Below are positions 10,668 through 20,041 of a DNA stretch of 64,000 nucleotides, one piece after another (position 1 is the first letter of the stretch; each line of letters starts with the position of its first letter). Position numbers and translations under genes: made by a program. The stretch is from the NCBI RefSeq assembly GCF_007830155.1, contig NZ_VLKY01000001.1, positions 310,001-374,000 of the forward strand. The letters run 5' to 3'. The notes below the pieces were generated by a model that was not told the origin of the DNA, ran no database searches, and saw only the letters and a program-made list of their open reading frames with translations. This stretch comes from Pseudomonas duriflava. GTDB taxonomy: Bacteria > Pseudomonadota > Gammaproteobacteria > Pseudomonadales > Pseudomonadaceae.

Positions 10668-11495
10668 ATGCCTAAACGCCTGGTTGTTCTGATGTCATTG
10701 GCTCTAAGCACTTCCTTTGCTTGGGGGCAGGTTCCAGTTCAAGAGGGAGGCTATGGCGGAAGCGGCTCGGTGAGCTCTCCCGCTTATGGCTCTTCAGGCG
10801 CGGCATATGCCGGAGATGGGGGTAGCGCTAGCGCCCCCGTTTCTGCGCAGGGCCAGTTGTTTATGCAGTTGCAGCAGATGCAGGACGCTATTGCTCGTCT
10901 GCGCGGCCAGCTTGAAGAACAGCAAAATGAAATCAATCAATTGAAGCAGCAGGGTCTTGAGCGTTATCAAGATCTTGATCGTCGAATCTCGGCCAGTGAA
11001 GCGGCCGGAGCAGCTTCTCAGTCTTCTAATGTTCCTATAGGAGATGCAAGTGGTGCAATCCATGCAAACGCTGCTCCTGTATCGCCGGTCTCCCAAAGTT
11101 CCAGCGAGCCGGGGGATCCTGCAAAAGAAAAGCTGTATTACGATGCAGCCTTCGACTTGATCAAAGCCAAGGACTTCGCCAAGGCGAGCCAAGCTTTCAA
11201 TGCTTTTTTGCGTAAATATCCTAACAGTCAATATGCCGGCAATGCGCAATATTGGTTAGGTGAAGTAAACATGGCGACTGGGGACCTCCAGGCGGCTGGT
11301 CAAGCATTTGCTCGAGTAAGTCAGGCTTACCCTAATCACCCTAAGGTGCCGGACTCTCTGTACAAGCTGGCTGGTGTCGAGCAGCGCTTAGGAAATCGAG
11401 ACAGAGCACGTGCAATGTATCAACAGGTCATTGCTCAATATCCTAATAGCTCAGCCGCTCAACTCGCTCAGCGCGATATGAAAAGCCTGCCGTAA
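10668..11495 (+). CDS. cpoB: Cell division coordinator CpoB (YbgF)
   Basis: CpoB links Tol-driven outer membrane constriction to septal peptidoglycan synthesis by PBP1B. The 275-residue product has a signal peptide (ending near FAWGQ), a Gly/Ser-rich stretch, a coiled coil (about residues 68-105: QLQQMQDAIARLRGQLEEQQ) that trimerises, a low-complexity linker, and C-terminal TPR repeats (YYDAAFDLIKAKDFAKASQA; YWLGEVNMATGDLQAAGQAF). It is the last gene of the tol-pal operon here. Confidence 0.93.
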   Translation: MPKRLVVLMSLALSTSFAWGQVPVQEGGYGGSGSVSSPAYGSSGAAYAGDGGSASAPVSAQGQLFMQLQQMQDAIARLRGQLEEQQNEINQLKQQGLERYQDLDRRISASEAAGAASQSSNVPIGDASGAIHANAAPVSPVSQSSSEPGDPAKEKLYYDAAFDLIKAKDFAKASQAFNAFLRKYPNSQYAGNAQYWLGEVNMATGDLQAAGQAFARVSQAYPNHPKVPDSLYKLAGVEQRLGNRDRARAMYQQVIAQYPNSSAAQLAQRDMKSLP

Positions 11496-11570
11496 GGGCT
11501 GGTCTTTTTACAATTCCTATTTCTGCAACGGAGGCGGATGGCCTGTATCGCTGTCACGCCCGTGGCCTTT

Positions 11571-12221
11571 ATGCAACCAAATACTCTACGCATTACCGAG
11601 ATTTTCTATTCATTGCAGGGAGAAACGCGTACGGCAGGATTGCCTACCGTCTTTGTGCGTCTGACTGGATGCCCCCTGCGTTGCCAATATTGCGATACGG
11701 CCTACGCCTTCAGTGGAGGGGAAATCCTTTCCCTTGAAACCATTTTGGAGAAGGTGGCGAGTTATCGCCCTCGTTATGTATGTGTAACAGGTGGCGAGCC
11801 ATTGGCTCAACCAAACTGCCTTCCTCTCTTGAGTCGCCTGTGTGATGCGGGTTATGAGGTTTCGTTAGAAACCAGTGGCGCACTTGATGTTGAGCCTGTA
11901 GATGCACGAGTTGTAAAAGTCATTGATCTTAAAACGCCAGGCTCGGCCGAAGTCTCTCGAAACCTATATAGCAATCTTGAGCATGTAACATCTAACGATC
12001 AGGTAAAGTTCGTGATCTGCTCTCGAGAGGACTACGAGTGGGCTGTTTCCAAGCTAATCCAGTATCAGTTGTCTGATCGCGTGGGAGAGGTGCTGTTCTC
12101 GCCCAGTCATCAGCAAGTAACGCCACGTCAATTGGCTGAATGGATTGTGGCAGATAATTTGCCAGTACGTTTCCAGCTTCAACTGCACAAGCTTCTCTGG
12201 AATGACGAGCCAGGACATTGA
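11571..12221 (+). CDS. queE: 7-carboxy-7-deazaguanine synthase QueE
   Basis: QueE is a radical SAM enzyme that makes 7-carboxy-7-deazaguanine on the queuosine route. The product (216 residues from this start) has the radical SAM cysteines in [16 protein letters not shown] and the glycine-rich CVTGGEP motif. Family proteins begin at [18 protein letters not shown], so I chose the ATG at 11571. An in-frame ATG at 11538 sits only three bases after a good GGAGG and would add 11 residues, so that start is a real alternative. queC begins one base after the stop. Confidence 0.93.
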   Translation: MQPNTLRITEIFYSLQGETRTAGLPTVFVRLTGCPLRCQYCDTAYAFSGGEILSLETILEKVASYRPRYVCVTGGEPLAQPNCLPLLSRLCDAGYEVSLETSGALDVEPVDARVVKVIDLKTPGSAEVSRNLYSNLEHVTSNDQVKFVICSREDYEWAVSKLIQYQLSDRVGEVLFSPSHQQVTPRQLAEWIVADNLPVRFQLQLHKLLWNDEPGH

Positions 12222-12222
12222 T

Positions 12223-12897
12223 ATGACTCAGAAAAAAGCGGTAGTTCTGCTTTCCGGTGGGCTGGATTCGGCTACTGTAGTGGCCATGGCACGTGCTGAA
12301 GGCTTTGCCTGTTACACAATGAGCTTTGATTATGGTCAGAGACACAGATCAGAACTCGCTGCTGCCCAGCGAGTAGCTCAGCAATTAGGTGTAATTGAGC
12401 ATAAGGTAATTGGACTCAATCTCAACGGTATTGGTGGTTCAGCCTTAACCGACACATCTATTGATGTTCCAGAGGCGTCTACGGAAGGCATACCAGTCAC
12501 TTATGTCCCGGCTCGCAATACTGTTTTCCTCTCTTTGGCCTTGGGTTGGGCGGAGGTGCTTGAAGCGCGGCATATATTCATTGGAGTTAATGCGGTTGAT
12601 TACTCAGGATATCCAGATTGTCGTCCTGAGTTTGTTGAATCATTCGAGCGTACGGCAAATCTGGCAACCAAGGCTGGAGTTGAAGGCGAAGGTTTTCGAA
12701 TCGTAGCGCCGTTGCAATATCTCTCTAAGGCAGAAATTATCAAGGCAGGGCTTGCCCAAGGTGTGGATTATTCCCTAACGGTTTCTTGTTATCAGGCCGA
12801 TGAGGCGGGGCGTGCCTGTGGCCGATGCGATAGTTGCCGTCTTAGAGCGGAAGGCTTTCGTTCTGCAGGAGAAAAGGATCCGACCCGTTATCAGTAA
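12223..12897 (+). CDS. queC: 7-cyano-7-deazaguanine synthase QueC
   Basis: QueC converts the QueE product to preQ0 using ATP and ammonia. The 224-residue product has the PP-loop ([15 protein letters not shown]), the PARNTVFLS motif, and the zinc-binding cysteines near the C-terminus ([18 protein letters not shown]). The ATG at 12223 follows the queE stop directly, so the two are translationally coupled. Confidence 0.95.
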   Translation: MTQKKAVVLLSGGLDSATVVAMARAEGFACYTMSFDYGQRHRSELAAAQRVAQQLGVIEHKVIGLNLNGIGGSALTDTSIDVPEASTEGIPVTYVPARNTVFLSLALGWAEVLEARHIFIGVNAVDYSGYPDCRPEFVESFERTANLATKAGVEGEGFRIVAPLQYLSKAEIIKAGLAQGVDYSLTVSCYQADEAGRACGRCDSCRLRAEGFRSAGEKDPTRYQ

Positions 12898-12913
12898 TTT
12901 TTTCTCTAGGGTA

Positions 12914-12941
12914 TTGATTCCACGAGAAAAATCATTATTAT
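12914..12941 (+). promoter_or_regulatory. Sigma-70-like promoter of tRNA-Lys
   Basis: TTGATT (12914-12919) and TATTAT (12936-12941) are separated by 16 bases, followed by a GC-rich stretch like a stringent discriminator, 14 bases before the mature tRNA start. Confidence 0.55.
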
Positions 12942-12955
12942 AGCGCTCGCTTTCG

Positions 12956-13031
12956 GGGTCGTTAGCTCAGTCGGTAGAGCAGTTGGCTTTTAACCAATTG
13001 GTCGTAGGTTCGAATCCTACACGACCCACCA
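12956..13031 (+). tRNA. tRNA-Lys (anticodon UUU)
   Basis: The 76-base sequence folds as a cloverleaf: acceptor GGGTCGT pairs with ACGACCC, the D-loop has AGCTCAGTCGGTAGAGC, the anticodon loop CTTTTAA carries TTT, the T-arm has GGTTCGAATCC, and CCA is encoded. In P. aeruginosa this locus, between queC and nadA, is a known integration site for large genomic islands; here only 99 bases separate it from nadA, so the site is empty. Confidence 0.98.
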
Positions 13032-13130
13032 TTTTCTCTCTTGTCCTTTCTCTAGGTTCCGTGCGTTAGCCATTTCGCGTTGAATGGCAATGCAAATTCC
13101 CTCTTCGCTTAGCGTTTGGGTGCCGCGAAC

Positions 13131-14189
13131 ATGTCGAAAATCTCAGAACGACTCTTAGTTCAGGCTCACTTGGCAGCCAAGCAACCAAAGCCATTGAGTA
13201 TCGCTCAGGAAAATGAGCTTAGATTGGCTATAAAAGCCGAGCTTAAGGCGCAAGATGCTGTTTTGTTGGCCCATTACTATACGGACCCTGTTATCCAGGC
13301 CTTGGCTGAGGAAACGGGTGGCTGTGTAGCTGATTCACTCGAAATGGCTCGCTTTGGTAACCAGCACTCAGCGTCTACAGTTGTTGTGGCAGGGGTGCGT
13401 TTCATGGGTGAAACGGCCAAGATCCTTAATCCAGAAAAACGTGTTCTGATGCCTACCTTAGACGCAACCTGTTCGCTCGACATTGGTTGCGCTGCTTCAG
13501 AGTTCACAGCTTTCTGTGATCAGCATCCTGAACGGACTGTAGTGGTTTATGCCAACACTTCCGCTGCTGTGAAGGCCCGCGCGGACTGGGTCGTTACATC
13601 TGGGTGCGCGCTTGAGATTGTCGAGCACCTAATGGATAACGGAGAGCCCATTTTATGGGCTCCGGATCGTCACTTAGGACGCTATATCCAGAAGCAGACC
13701 GGTGCAGATATGCTCTTGTGGGAGGGCTCATGCATCGTGCATGAAGAGTTTAAATCCTCTCAATTGTTCGATCTCAAGGCGCTGTATCCTGAGGCGGCTA
13801 TTCTTGTACATCCTGAATCGCCAGAGTCGGTTATCGCGTTAGCCGACATGGTGGGTTCGACTAGCCAGATGATCAAGGCGGCCCAGACGTTGCCTAATTC
13901 TGCTTTTATTGTGGCGACTGATAAAGGCATCTTTTACAAGATGCAGCAGCTATGCCCTGATAAGGTATTTATCGAGGCTCCTACAGCCGGAAACGGTGCG
14001 GCGTGTCGTAGCTGTGCGCACTGCCCTTGGATGGCCATGAACACTCTCGAGCGTACCCTGAGCTGTCTACAGCATGGTACGGACGAGGTATTTGTCGACT
14101 CCTCTCTCATCCCTCGGGCAGTAAAGCCACTGAAGCGCATGCTTGATTTCACCCAGGCCGCACGCTTGAAGCACCTGGGTAATGCTTAA
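13131..14189 (+). CDS. nadA: Quinolinate synthase NadA
   Basis: NadA condenses iminoaspartate with dihydroxyacetone phosphate to quinolinate using a [4Fe-4S] cluster. The 352-residue product has the [16 protein letters not shown] segment and the three cluster cysteines (in [18 protein letters not shown] and [13 protein letters not shown]). The ATG at 13131 gives the usual [14 protein letters not shown] start; a TTG 15 bases upstream is unlikely. Its partner nadC is also in this window (about 61 kb) but not linked. It converges on bepA across an inverted repeat. Confidence 0.95.
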   Translation: MSKISERLLVQAHLAAKQPKPLSIAQENELRLAIKAELKAQDAVLLAHYYTDPVIQALAEETGGCVADSLEMARFGNQHSASTVVVAGVRFMGETAKILNPEKRVLMPTLDATCSLDIGCAASEFTAFCDQHPERTVVVYANTSAAVKARADWVVTSGCALEIVEHLMDNGEPILWAPDRHLGRYIQKQTGADMLLWEGSCIVHEEFKSSQLFDLKALYPEAAILVHPESPESVIALADMVGSTSQMIKAAQTLPNSAFIVATDKGIFYKMQQLCPDKVFIEAPTAGNGAACRSCAHCPWMAMNTLERTLSCLQHGTDEVFVDSSLIPRAVKPLKRMLDFTQAARLKHLGNA

Positions 14190-14193
14190 GGGC

Positions 14194-14229
14194 TACTTAA
14201 ATAGGCGGTGTTCCAAGCCTATTTAAGTA
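14194..14229. terminator. Shared hairpin between convergent nadA and bepA
   Basis: A perfect 13-bp inverted repeat (TACTTAAATAGGC at 14194-14206 and GCCTATTTAAGTA at 14217-14229) overlaps the last codons and stop of bepA and follows the nadA stop by four bases. It has AT-rich outer arms that can act as T-tract for both directions. Confidence 0.6.
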
Positions 14230-15655
14230 ATTGTTCGGCAGCTCTCTTCTGAGAAATAAACTCCTGCTGCCGTGCATCGATACGTGCTGCCAGTTGGAAA
14301 TTAGTAGCTGCTCTTTGTTTAGCAAAACTCAATTGCTGAATGGCTTGGTCATAATCGCCGGTTAATGCAAAGTATTCCGCCCGCGCCTGATGAACACCAA
14401 TTAGCTCTCCAGCCTGGCCGCGTGTTTCCGCTACGCGATACCAAACATCTGGGTCCAGCGGTCGGTTATGAGCAATCTTTTCCAGTAAGGCACTAGCCTC
14501 TTTAGGCTTGTTTAGTTTGACCAGCAGATCAGCCTGAGCCATGTTGACTGCAAAGTCGTCAGGATAGATTTCAAGCATTTTTAGCGTCCTTTGCTCCGCA
14601 TCCTGCAAACGATTGTTTGTTATATCTAGTTCAACTTGGGCCAAGTTATAAGCGATATTATGAGGAGAGGCTGTTAGTAGCGGCTTTAGCAGGTCGCGGG
14701 CTTCGTTTAATTGACCTAAGCGGGTCAGGCCTAGGGCTAGGCCATAGCGTGCGGCATCTAGCTTAGGGTTTTCATTCAGCATGGCCCGAAAACGTTTTAC
14801 CGCAATGCCGGGCGTTTCCTCGAACATCAACTGAACTCGAGCGCGCATCAATTGATAGGTCAAGCTGTCGTCAAGTCCTCCTGCCGGATATTGCTCAGCG
14901 CGGTTACGCGTATCGGCGATACGGTCCTCTGTCACGGGGTGAGTCAGCAGGAACTCCGGAGGCTTCTGGTCGTAACGGTACTGTTTGGCGAGACGGCTAA
15001 ACATTTCTGGCATGCCGCGTGGATCGTAGCCAGCCTTGGCTAAGGTTAGAATTCCTATCCGATCCGCTTCTTGTTCATTCTGGCGTGAAAAGCGAAGCTG
15101 GCTTTGAATAGCGGCTGCCTGAGTGGATGCGATTGCTGCAATACCTGCGTCACCACCGCCAGCCGCAGCGGCAACGATGCCAGCCAGCATGGCGGCCATA
15201 AGCGGTAACTGCATGCGTTGCTGATTTTCTACCCCTCGGGCGAAATGACGCTGGCTTAGGTGTGCCAGTTCATGTGCCAGTACGCCTGCGTACTCATCCT
15301 CTTTCTGGGCATATAGAAATAACCCACCGTTTACCCCGATAACACCGCCTGGTGCTGCAAAAGCGTTGATTTGAGGATCTTTGAGAAGAATGAAAACGAG
15401 CCTGTGATCTTGTACCTGGCTGTTTTCTGCAAGTTTATAGACGCTGCTTTCCACATACTGTTTAAGCAGGGGGTCGGATAGTGTGCTGACCTGTCCTCTG
15501 AGCATGCTCAGCCAGGCCCGGCCCATTTGGAATTCCTGTTCGGGAGAGACAATTCCGGAACTTGCGTCCCCTAAAGAAGGTAAATTGTTTGCTGCAAATG
15601 TCGGAGCAGCAAGCAAGCAGGTTAAGCCGAGTAGGGCAGGTCGCAGAAATTTCAT
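14219..15655 (-). CDS. bepA: Periplasmic M48 metalloprotease with TPR repeats (BepA-like)
   Basis: BepA (YfgC) is a periplasmic zinc protease/chaperone that degrades or matures stalled LptD and other outer membrane proteins at the BAM complex. The 478-residue product has a signal peptide (ending near TFAANN), the HExxH zinc motif in AGVLAHELAHLSQRHFARG, the downstream glutamate in NEQEADRIG, and at least four C-terminal TPR-like repeats (about residues 300-470). Length matches the family. It is divergent from tusA, with about 100 bases between them. Confidence 0.9.
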   Translation of the reverse strand: MKFLRPALLGLTCLLAAPTFAANNLPSLGDASSGIVSPEQEFQMGRAWLSMLRGQVSTLSDPLLKQYVESSVYKLAENSQVQDHRLVFILLKDPQINAFAAPGGVIGVNGGLFLYAQKEDEYAGVLAHELAHLSQRHFARGVENQQRMQLPLMAAMLAGIVAAAAGGGDAGIAAIASTQAAAIQSQLRFSRQNEQEADRIGILTLAKAGYDPRGMPEMFSRLAKQYRYDQKPPEFLLTHPVTEDRIADTRNRAEQYPAGGLDDSLTYQLMRARVQLMFEETPGIAVKRFRAMLNENPKLDAARYGLALGLTRLGQLNEARDLLKPLLTASPHNIAYNLAQVELDITNNRLQDAEQRTLKMLEIYPDDFAVNMAQADLLVKLNKPKEASALLEKIAHNRPLDPDVWYRVAETRGQAGELIGVHQARAEYFALTGDYDQAIQQLSFAKQRAATNFQLAARIDARQQEFISQKRAAEQLLK

Positions 15656-15759
15656 GGAAGACTCATGACTGCAAAATCCCTACTTTAGCGGTAGCTAACG
15701 CTACTTGCCTAGCGACTGGTTGCTGACAGCGTTATTCTGACCTTTTGCTGGAGTTTTCA

Positions 15760-16014
15760 ATGATAACTGAAACCCAACCTTATGAAGGTATCTGTGATGC
15801 TGAACTGGATGCGACAGGGTTAAACTGCCCGCTTCCCTTGTTAAAGGCCAAGATGGAGCTTAATCGTCTTCCTTCGGGAGCTGTTCTGAAGGTGGTAGCA
15901 ACGGATGCCGGCTCTCAGCGTGACTTCAGAACGTTTGCAAACCTGTCAGGACATGCGCTAATTGGAGAGCAGGCAGACGCTGGAATATTCCGCTATTGGT
16001 TGCGTAAGGCATGA
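15760..16014 (+). CDS. TusA-family sulfur carrier protein
   Basis: The 84-residue protein has the TusA signature LDATGLNCPLPLLKAKMEL with the conserved Cys of the CPxP motif. TusA-type proteins hand persulfide sulfur to tRNA thiolation or molybdenum cofactor pathways; the P. aeruginosa gene at the same place (next to bcp and bepA) has been linked to nitrate respiration and molybdenum homeostasis, so this is not necessarily the tRNA-thiolation TusA. The ATG at 15760 follows a CTGGAG ribosome-binding site. It converges on bcp across a terminator. Confidence 0.85.
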   Translation: MITETQPYEGICDAELDATGLNCPLPLLKAKMELNRLPSGAVLKVVATDAGSQRDFRTFANLSGHALIGEQADAGIFRYWLRKA

Positions 16015-16018
16015 AAGA

Positions 16019-16042
16019 AAAAGGCCATAGATAAGGCCTTTT
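16019..16042. terminator. Bidirectional terminator between tusA-like gene and bcp
   Basis: AAAAGGCC (16019-16026) and GGCCTTTT (16035-16042) form a short symmetrical hairpin between convergent genes. Confidence 0.75.
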
Positions 16043-16046
16043 CGTG

Positions 16047-16517
16047 TCATTGACTTAGAGCTTGCGCAGCGGCTAGAACGTCTTCGACATGACCTGGCAC
16101 TTTAACGCCGCGCCATTCTTTGCGCAGGATGCCTTCCTTGTCGATTAGGAAGGTGCTGCGCTCGATACCCAGGTACTCCTTGCCATAGAGCTTTTTAGGC
16201 TTGATGACCTCAAATAGTGTGCAAAGAGATTCATCTTTATCGCTGACCAGGTCGAAGGGAAAGTTCTGTTTGGCCTTGAAGTTCTCGTGAGACTTCAAGC
16301 CATCACGAGAAACGCCCAAGACTTCAGTGTTGGCAGCCTGGAACTGTGGGTAGAGGTCACGAAAGCCCTGGCCTTGAGTAGTGCATCCCGGCGTGCTGTC
16401 TTTAGGGTAAAAGTACAGTACAACCTGTCGGCCTTTCAGATTGGCAAGGGAGATGTCTCGGCCTCCAGTCGCCTTAGCGGAAAAGGAAGGGAGGGGGGCG
16501 TCGATCATTATAGTCAT
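16047..16517 (-). CDS. bcp: Peroxiredoxin (BCP/PrxQ family)
   Basis: This thiol peroxidase reduces hydrogen peroxide and organic hydroperoxides. The 156-residue product has the peroxidatic Cys in FYPKDSTPGCTTQGQGF. The resolving Cys found five residues later in E. coli Bcp is replaced by Gly, so it belongs to the subgroup that must use another Cys (one is present in ESLCTLFEV) or an external thiol. It sits just downstream of the gcvR-like gene on the same strand (10-base gap), so they probably share a transcript. Confidence 0.92.
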   Translation of the reverse strand: MTIMIDAPLPSFSAKATGGRDISLANLKGRQVVLYFYPKDSTPGCTTQGQGFRDLYPQFQAANTEVLGVSRDGLKSHENFKAKQNFPFDLVSDKDESLCTLFEVIKPKKLYGKEYLGIERSTFLIDKEGILRKEWRGVKVPGHVEDVLAAAQALSQ

Positions 16518-16527
16518 AGTGTCTTGC

Positions 16528-17088
16528 TCAAGGATTCTGTGGGCGCCAAGGCTCGATCAGGGCGTCGAGATTCAAGGCGTCAGCAAAGTCGAGGAATTGA
16601 TCACGGAGCCAGCTGATCTGAGTACCGGCCGGTAACGTCACGGTAATAGTAGCCGTCAGCATAGTACTGCCGGTTTGAGGAGCCTGATAGGTATCACATA
16701 CCAGGTTCTCCACATCAATATGGTGATCGCTAAAGAATTGGCAGAGCTCGTTGAGGATATCTGGCCGATAGGCAGCACTAACGTAAACAACATAAGGTAG
16801 TGCTTGTGGTCGGCTGTCCAATGCAGCGCTACGCGTGACTCCAATAGTAAATCCATGGCGCTTTGCCAGAGCTGGAAGACCTGTTTCCAGACGAGCAAGG
16901 CCATCCCAGTTGCCGGAAACTTGAAGAATAAGGGCGCTGAATTCTCCGTGCCGGCTCAGACGGCTGCTAACAACCGCACAGCGGCTTTCCAGGCAGCTGC
17001 GGTAGAGCACATTGGTCAGCTCCATCGGATTGGCGCCCAACGCACTAATAACTAGAAATTGCTCACGAGGCGGAGGTGTAGCGGACAT
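16528..17088 (-). CDS. ACT-domain regulator, GcvR-like
   Basis: The 186-residue protein has two ACT-type domains: one opening with FLVISALGANPMELTNVLY and a second around PYVVYVSAAYRPDILNELCQFF. This is the layout of glycine cleavage repressor (GcvR) proteins, which act through protein contact rather than DNA binding. A gcvA-type partner is not in the window, so the regulatory target is inferred from family only. The position between dapA (divergent) and bcp is conserved in Pseudomonas. Confidence 0.82.
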   Translation of the reverse strand: MSATPPPREQFLVISALGANPMELTNVLYRSCLESRCAVVSSRLSRHGEFSALILQVSGNWDGLARLETGLPALAKRHGFTIGVTRSAALDSRPQALPYVVYVSAAYRPDILNELCQFFSDHHIDVENLVCDTYQAPQTGSTMLTATITVTLPAGTQISWLRDQFLDFADALNLDALIEPWRPQNP

Positions 17089-17241
17089 TCAGTGTTTCCT
17101 GATGAAGAAACCGGCAAACCGGCCAAAGCAGAAGGGTAGCGAAAAGCGAGGTATTGGGGAATGCCCTAGGAGTACTTGGCTTGTGCAAGGCTGGTGGCGT
17201 CAGTACCATTACAGCTCTCTAATTTCGGCAGGAGCGGTTGC

Positions 17242-18120
17242 ATGATCACAGGCAGTATGGTGGCGCTGGTCACGCCCATGGATGCACAAGGGCATCTGGA
17301 CTGGTCCAGCCTGACCAAGCTGGTTGATTTTCATCTGACCGAAGGCACTAATGCTATCGTCGCGGTCGGTACTACGGGAGAATCCGCTACGCTGGATGTC
17401 GATGAGCATATTGAGGTCATTCGTCGGGTTGTTACCCAGGTCGCGGGGCGTATTCCAGTTATTGCTGGTACAGGTGGAAATTCTACCCGAGAGTCCATTG
17501 AGCTTACCCAGGCCGCCAAGGAGGCCGGTGCCGATGCTTGCCTGCTAGTAACTCCGTATTACAACAAGCCGACCCAGGAAGGCTTGTATCAACACTTCCG
17601 GCATATTGCCGAGGCCGTGGCAATTCCTCAGATTCTCTATAACGTACCGGGCCGCACCGCCTGCGATATGTTGCCGGAGACTGTTGAGCGTCTTTCTAAA
17701 GTACCGAATATTATTGGTATCAAGGAAGCAACTGGTGATTTGCAGCGTGCTCGGGATATTCTCGATCGGGTCGACGGCGATTTTCTCCTCTACTCAGGGG
17801 ATGATCCAACCGCTGTCGAGCTGATTCTGATGGGAGGAAAAGGCAATATTTCCGTTACTGCCAATGTTGCGCCGCGTGAAGTAAGCAATCTGTGCGCCGC
17901 CGCTTTGCGTGGTGATGCCGAGACCGCACGGAGCATTAACGAAAAGCTGATGCCTTTGCATAAGAATCTCTTCATTGAGTCCAATCCGATTCCTGTAAAG
18001 TGGGCCCTACATGAAATGGGTATGATGCCCGACGGTATTCGCCTTCCCCTAACTTGGCTGAGCCCTCGTTGTCATGAGCCGCTGCGCCAGGCAATGCGTC
18101 AGTCCGGTATATTGGCCTGA
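17242..18120 (+). CDS. dapA: 4-hydroxy-tetrahydrodipicolinate synthase DapA
   Basis: DapA condenses pyruvate with aspartate semialdehyde, the committed step to diaminopimelate and lysine. The 292-residue TIM barrel shows GTTGESATL, the catalytic Tyr in [11 protein letters not shown], and the Schiff-base Lys in [12 protein letters not shown] chose the ATG at 17242 because AGGAGCGG lies at the right distance and [13 protein letters not shown] is the family start; a longer frame from 17176 is unlikely. bamC follows 14 bases after the stop. Confidence 0.96.
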   Translation: MITGSMVALVTPMDAQGHLDWSSLTKLVDFHLTEGTNAIVAVGTTGESATLDVDEHIEVIRRVVTQVAGRIPVIAGTGGNSTRESIELTQAAKEAGADACLLVTPYYNKPTQEGLYQHFRHIAEAVAIPQILYNVPGRTACDMLPETVERLSKVPNIIGIKEATGDLQRARDILDRVDGDFLLYSGDDPTAVELILMGGKGNISVTANVAPREVSNLCAAALRGDAETARSINEKLMPLHKNLFIESNPIPVKWALHEMGMMPDGIRLPLTWLSPRCHEPLRQAMRQSGILA

Positions 18121-18134
18121 TGGAGTATGTACGC

Positions 18135-19316
18135 ATGAAGCGATTGGTAGAAATGTCGGCCCTTGCAGTCATTATTGGTACAACCAGCGGCTGTGGTTGG
18201 CTATGGGGCGAACATGGCTATTTCCGTGATCGCGGCAACGATTATTTGGATGCTCGTCAGACGGCTCCTATGCAAGTTCCGTCTGATGTGCAGGCCAAAC
18301 CCCTTGATCCGCTGTTACCGCTTCCGGCTAACGTCCCGGATGTACAGGCACGCTCGTCCAGTTTTGAAGTGCCTCGCCCACAGTCTTTGCCAATTCAAGC
18401 TGATACGGGCGACTATAGTCTTCAGCGCAGCGGCTCTTCCCGCTGGGCATTGGCGCAGCGGCAACCTGCAGAGGTATGGCCGGTAGCGCATCAGTTCTTT
18501 ACGGATAATGGTTTCATTATTGCTGAGGAGCGGCCGCAGACGGGCGAGTTCGTGACGCAATGGCAACCACTGACCGACCTGACCACTCCTCTGGCTCGTA
18601 GCCTGAGTAGCAGTAGTGGACTTGAGCCGGGTAGCGAGACGCGGATACGGGTTCGGATCGAGCCTGGAGTTTCTAGTAATACCAGTGAAATTTTCGTTCA
18701 GAATCAAACGCGCCGAGTGGGAAGCACCAGCGAACCGGAGTGGTCCTCGCGCTCGAAGACTTCACCCTTCGATGCTGCTCTCTTGAATGAAATGGTCACC
18801 AGCTTGGCCAGTGCTGACACGCAAGGCGGTTCGGTGTCGTTACTGGCCGCGGGCTCTTACGATACGCCTGAGCGTGTTGCCTATTCTCAGGACGGTAATG
18901 GTAATCCCATGCTGACGTTGAGTAGTGATTTTGATCGGGCATGGTCCAGTATAGGTCGGGCGATTGAGGGGGCTAATATCCGGGTAGACGATCTTGATCG
19001 TAGCTTGGGTGTTTACTACATCAATCTTGCTGAAGGTGCGCTCAAGCCGGATCAGAGCAAACCAGGTTTCTTTGGTCGTCTGTTTGGTAGCCAGCCTTCT
19101 ACAGAGGAGCAGGAGGCCCGTGCCGAACGTTACCAGGTACGGCTTACCCGAGTGGATGATGTCGTTCAGGTTACCCTCGACAAAAACATCAATACTGTGG
19201 CGCCGGCTGATGTCGCCGAAACGGTGCTGAAAAAGCTACAAACGAGCATGCAGTATGCGCTTCGCAGTCCTGGGCAGCGGGAGCCGGGGGAATTCAACCC
19301 TGGTTCACAGCCATAA
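18135..19316 (+). CDS. bamC: Outer membrane assembly lipoprotein BamC
   Basis: BamC is a lipoprotein subunit of the BAM complex that inserts beta-barrel proteins. The 393-residue product has a lipoprotein signal (TTSGCGWLWG, Cys about residue 20), a poorly ordered N-terminal segment, and two helix-grip domains (WALAQRQPAEVWPVAHQFF; SDFDRAWSSIGRAIEGANI). The dapA-bamC linkage is also seen in E. coli. Its last 62 bases overlap the start of the metallo-beta-lactamase gene in another frame. Confidence 0.92.
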   Translation: MKRLVEMSALAVIIGTTSGCGWLWGEHGYFRDRGNDYLDARQTAPMQVPSDVQAKPLDPLLPLPANVPDVQARSSSFEVPRPQSLPIQADTGDYSLQRSGSSRWALAQRQPAEVWPVAHQFFTDNGFIIAEERPQTGEFVTQWQPLTDLTTPLARSLSSSSGLEPGSETRIRVRIEPGVSSNTSEIFVQNQTRRVGSTSEPEWSSRSKTSPFDAALLNEMVTSLASADTQGGSVSLLAAGSYDTPERVAYSQDGNGNPMLTLSSDFDRAWSSIGRAIEGANIRVDDLDRSLGVYYINLAEGALKPDQSKPGFFGRLFGSQPSTEEQEARAERYQVRLTRVDDVVQVTLDKNINTVAPADVAETVLKKLQTSMQYALRSPGQREPGEFNPGSQP

Positions 19317-20013
19317 CACCTATATTCTGATCGACTGCGGTTTTCCGCTCCGTGAAACAATAAGACGCCTGGCTCGCCTGGGCGTCGAACCTTCACAGCT
19401 CGATGCCATTTTGGTTACCCATGAGCATTCTGACCATGTTCATGGAGTTGAGCTGTTGTCGCGTCGATACGGGATTCCGGTTTACCTAAGCGAGGGTACA
19501 CGTCGCGGCTTACGCAAGCCCATCGATGCCGCTTGCATATTGAGCGCAGGCGATACACTCGAATTGGGCGCTTTGGAAGTCAAGAGTGTAGCTGTACCTC
19601 ATGATGCTAATGACCCAACCCAGTTTGTGTTCTTTAATGGGAAACGTCGTCTCGGCGTGTTGACAGACTTGGGGGAAGCCACGTTAGGCGTACTGGAATG
19701 CTATCGTGACCTGGATGCTTTGGTGATCGAAGCTAACCATGATCGTCGAATGTTAGACGCAGGTCCTTATCCGTACTTTCTAAAGGCGCGGGTCGGAGGA
19801 TCCCATGGGCATTTGAATAATCAGCAGGCGGCTGCACTTGTGGCCCGCCTGGAATGTGATGCGTTGCAGCATTTAGTGCTGGCGCACCTGAGTGAGAAGA
19901 ACAACCGGCCGCATCTGGCCCGACAAACCTTCGTCGATACCTTGGGGTGCGACGCGGACTGGCTGCAGGTTGCCGATCAGCATGAAGGGTTGGAATGGCA
20001 ATTAATTGCCTAG
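19255..20013 (+). CDS. Metallo-beta-lactamase fold hydrolase (YycJ-like)
   Basis: The 252-residue protein has the zinc-binding HxHxDH motif ([15 protein letters not shown]), the further ligands in AVPHDANDP and [11 protein letters not shown], and EANHDRRML. This is the YycJ/WalJ type, suspected to be a DNA or RNA exonuclease; in Pseudomonas the same gene precedes purC. Its substrate is not known. The ATG lies inside the bamC reading frame, giving a 62-base overlap; [17 protein letters not shown] is the family N-terminus, so the overlap is real. Confidence 0.9.
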   Translation: MRFAVLGSGSRGNSTLVHSHNTYILIDCGFPLRETIRRLARLGVEPSQLDAILVTHEHSDHVHGVELLSRRYGIPVYLSEGTRRGLRKPIDAACILSAGDTLELGALEVKSVAVPHDANDPTQFVFFNGKRRLGVLTDLGEATLGVLECYRDLDALVIEANHDRRMLDAGPYPYFLKARVGGSHGHLNNQQAAALVARLECDALQHLVLAHLSEKNNRPHLARQTFVDTLGCDADWLQVADQHEGLEWQLIA

Positions 20014-20041
20014 CCTTTCAATTTTTTACAGCGGAGCCACC

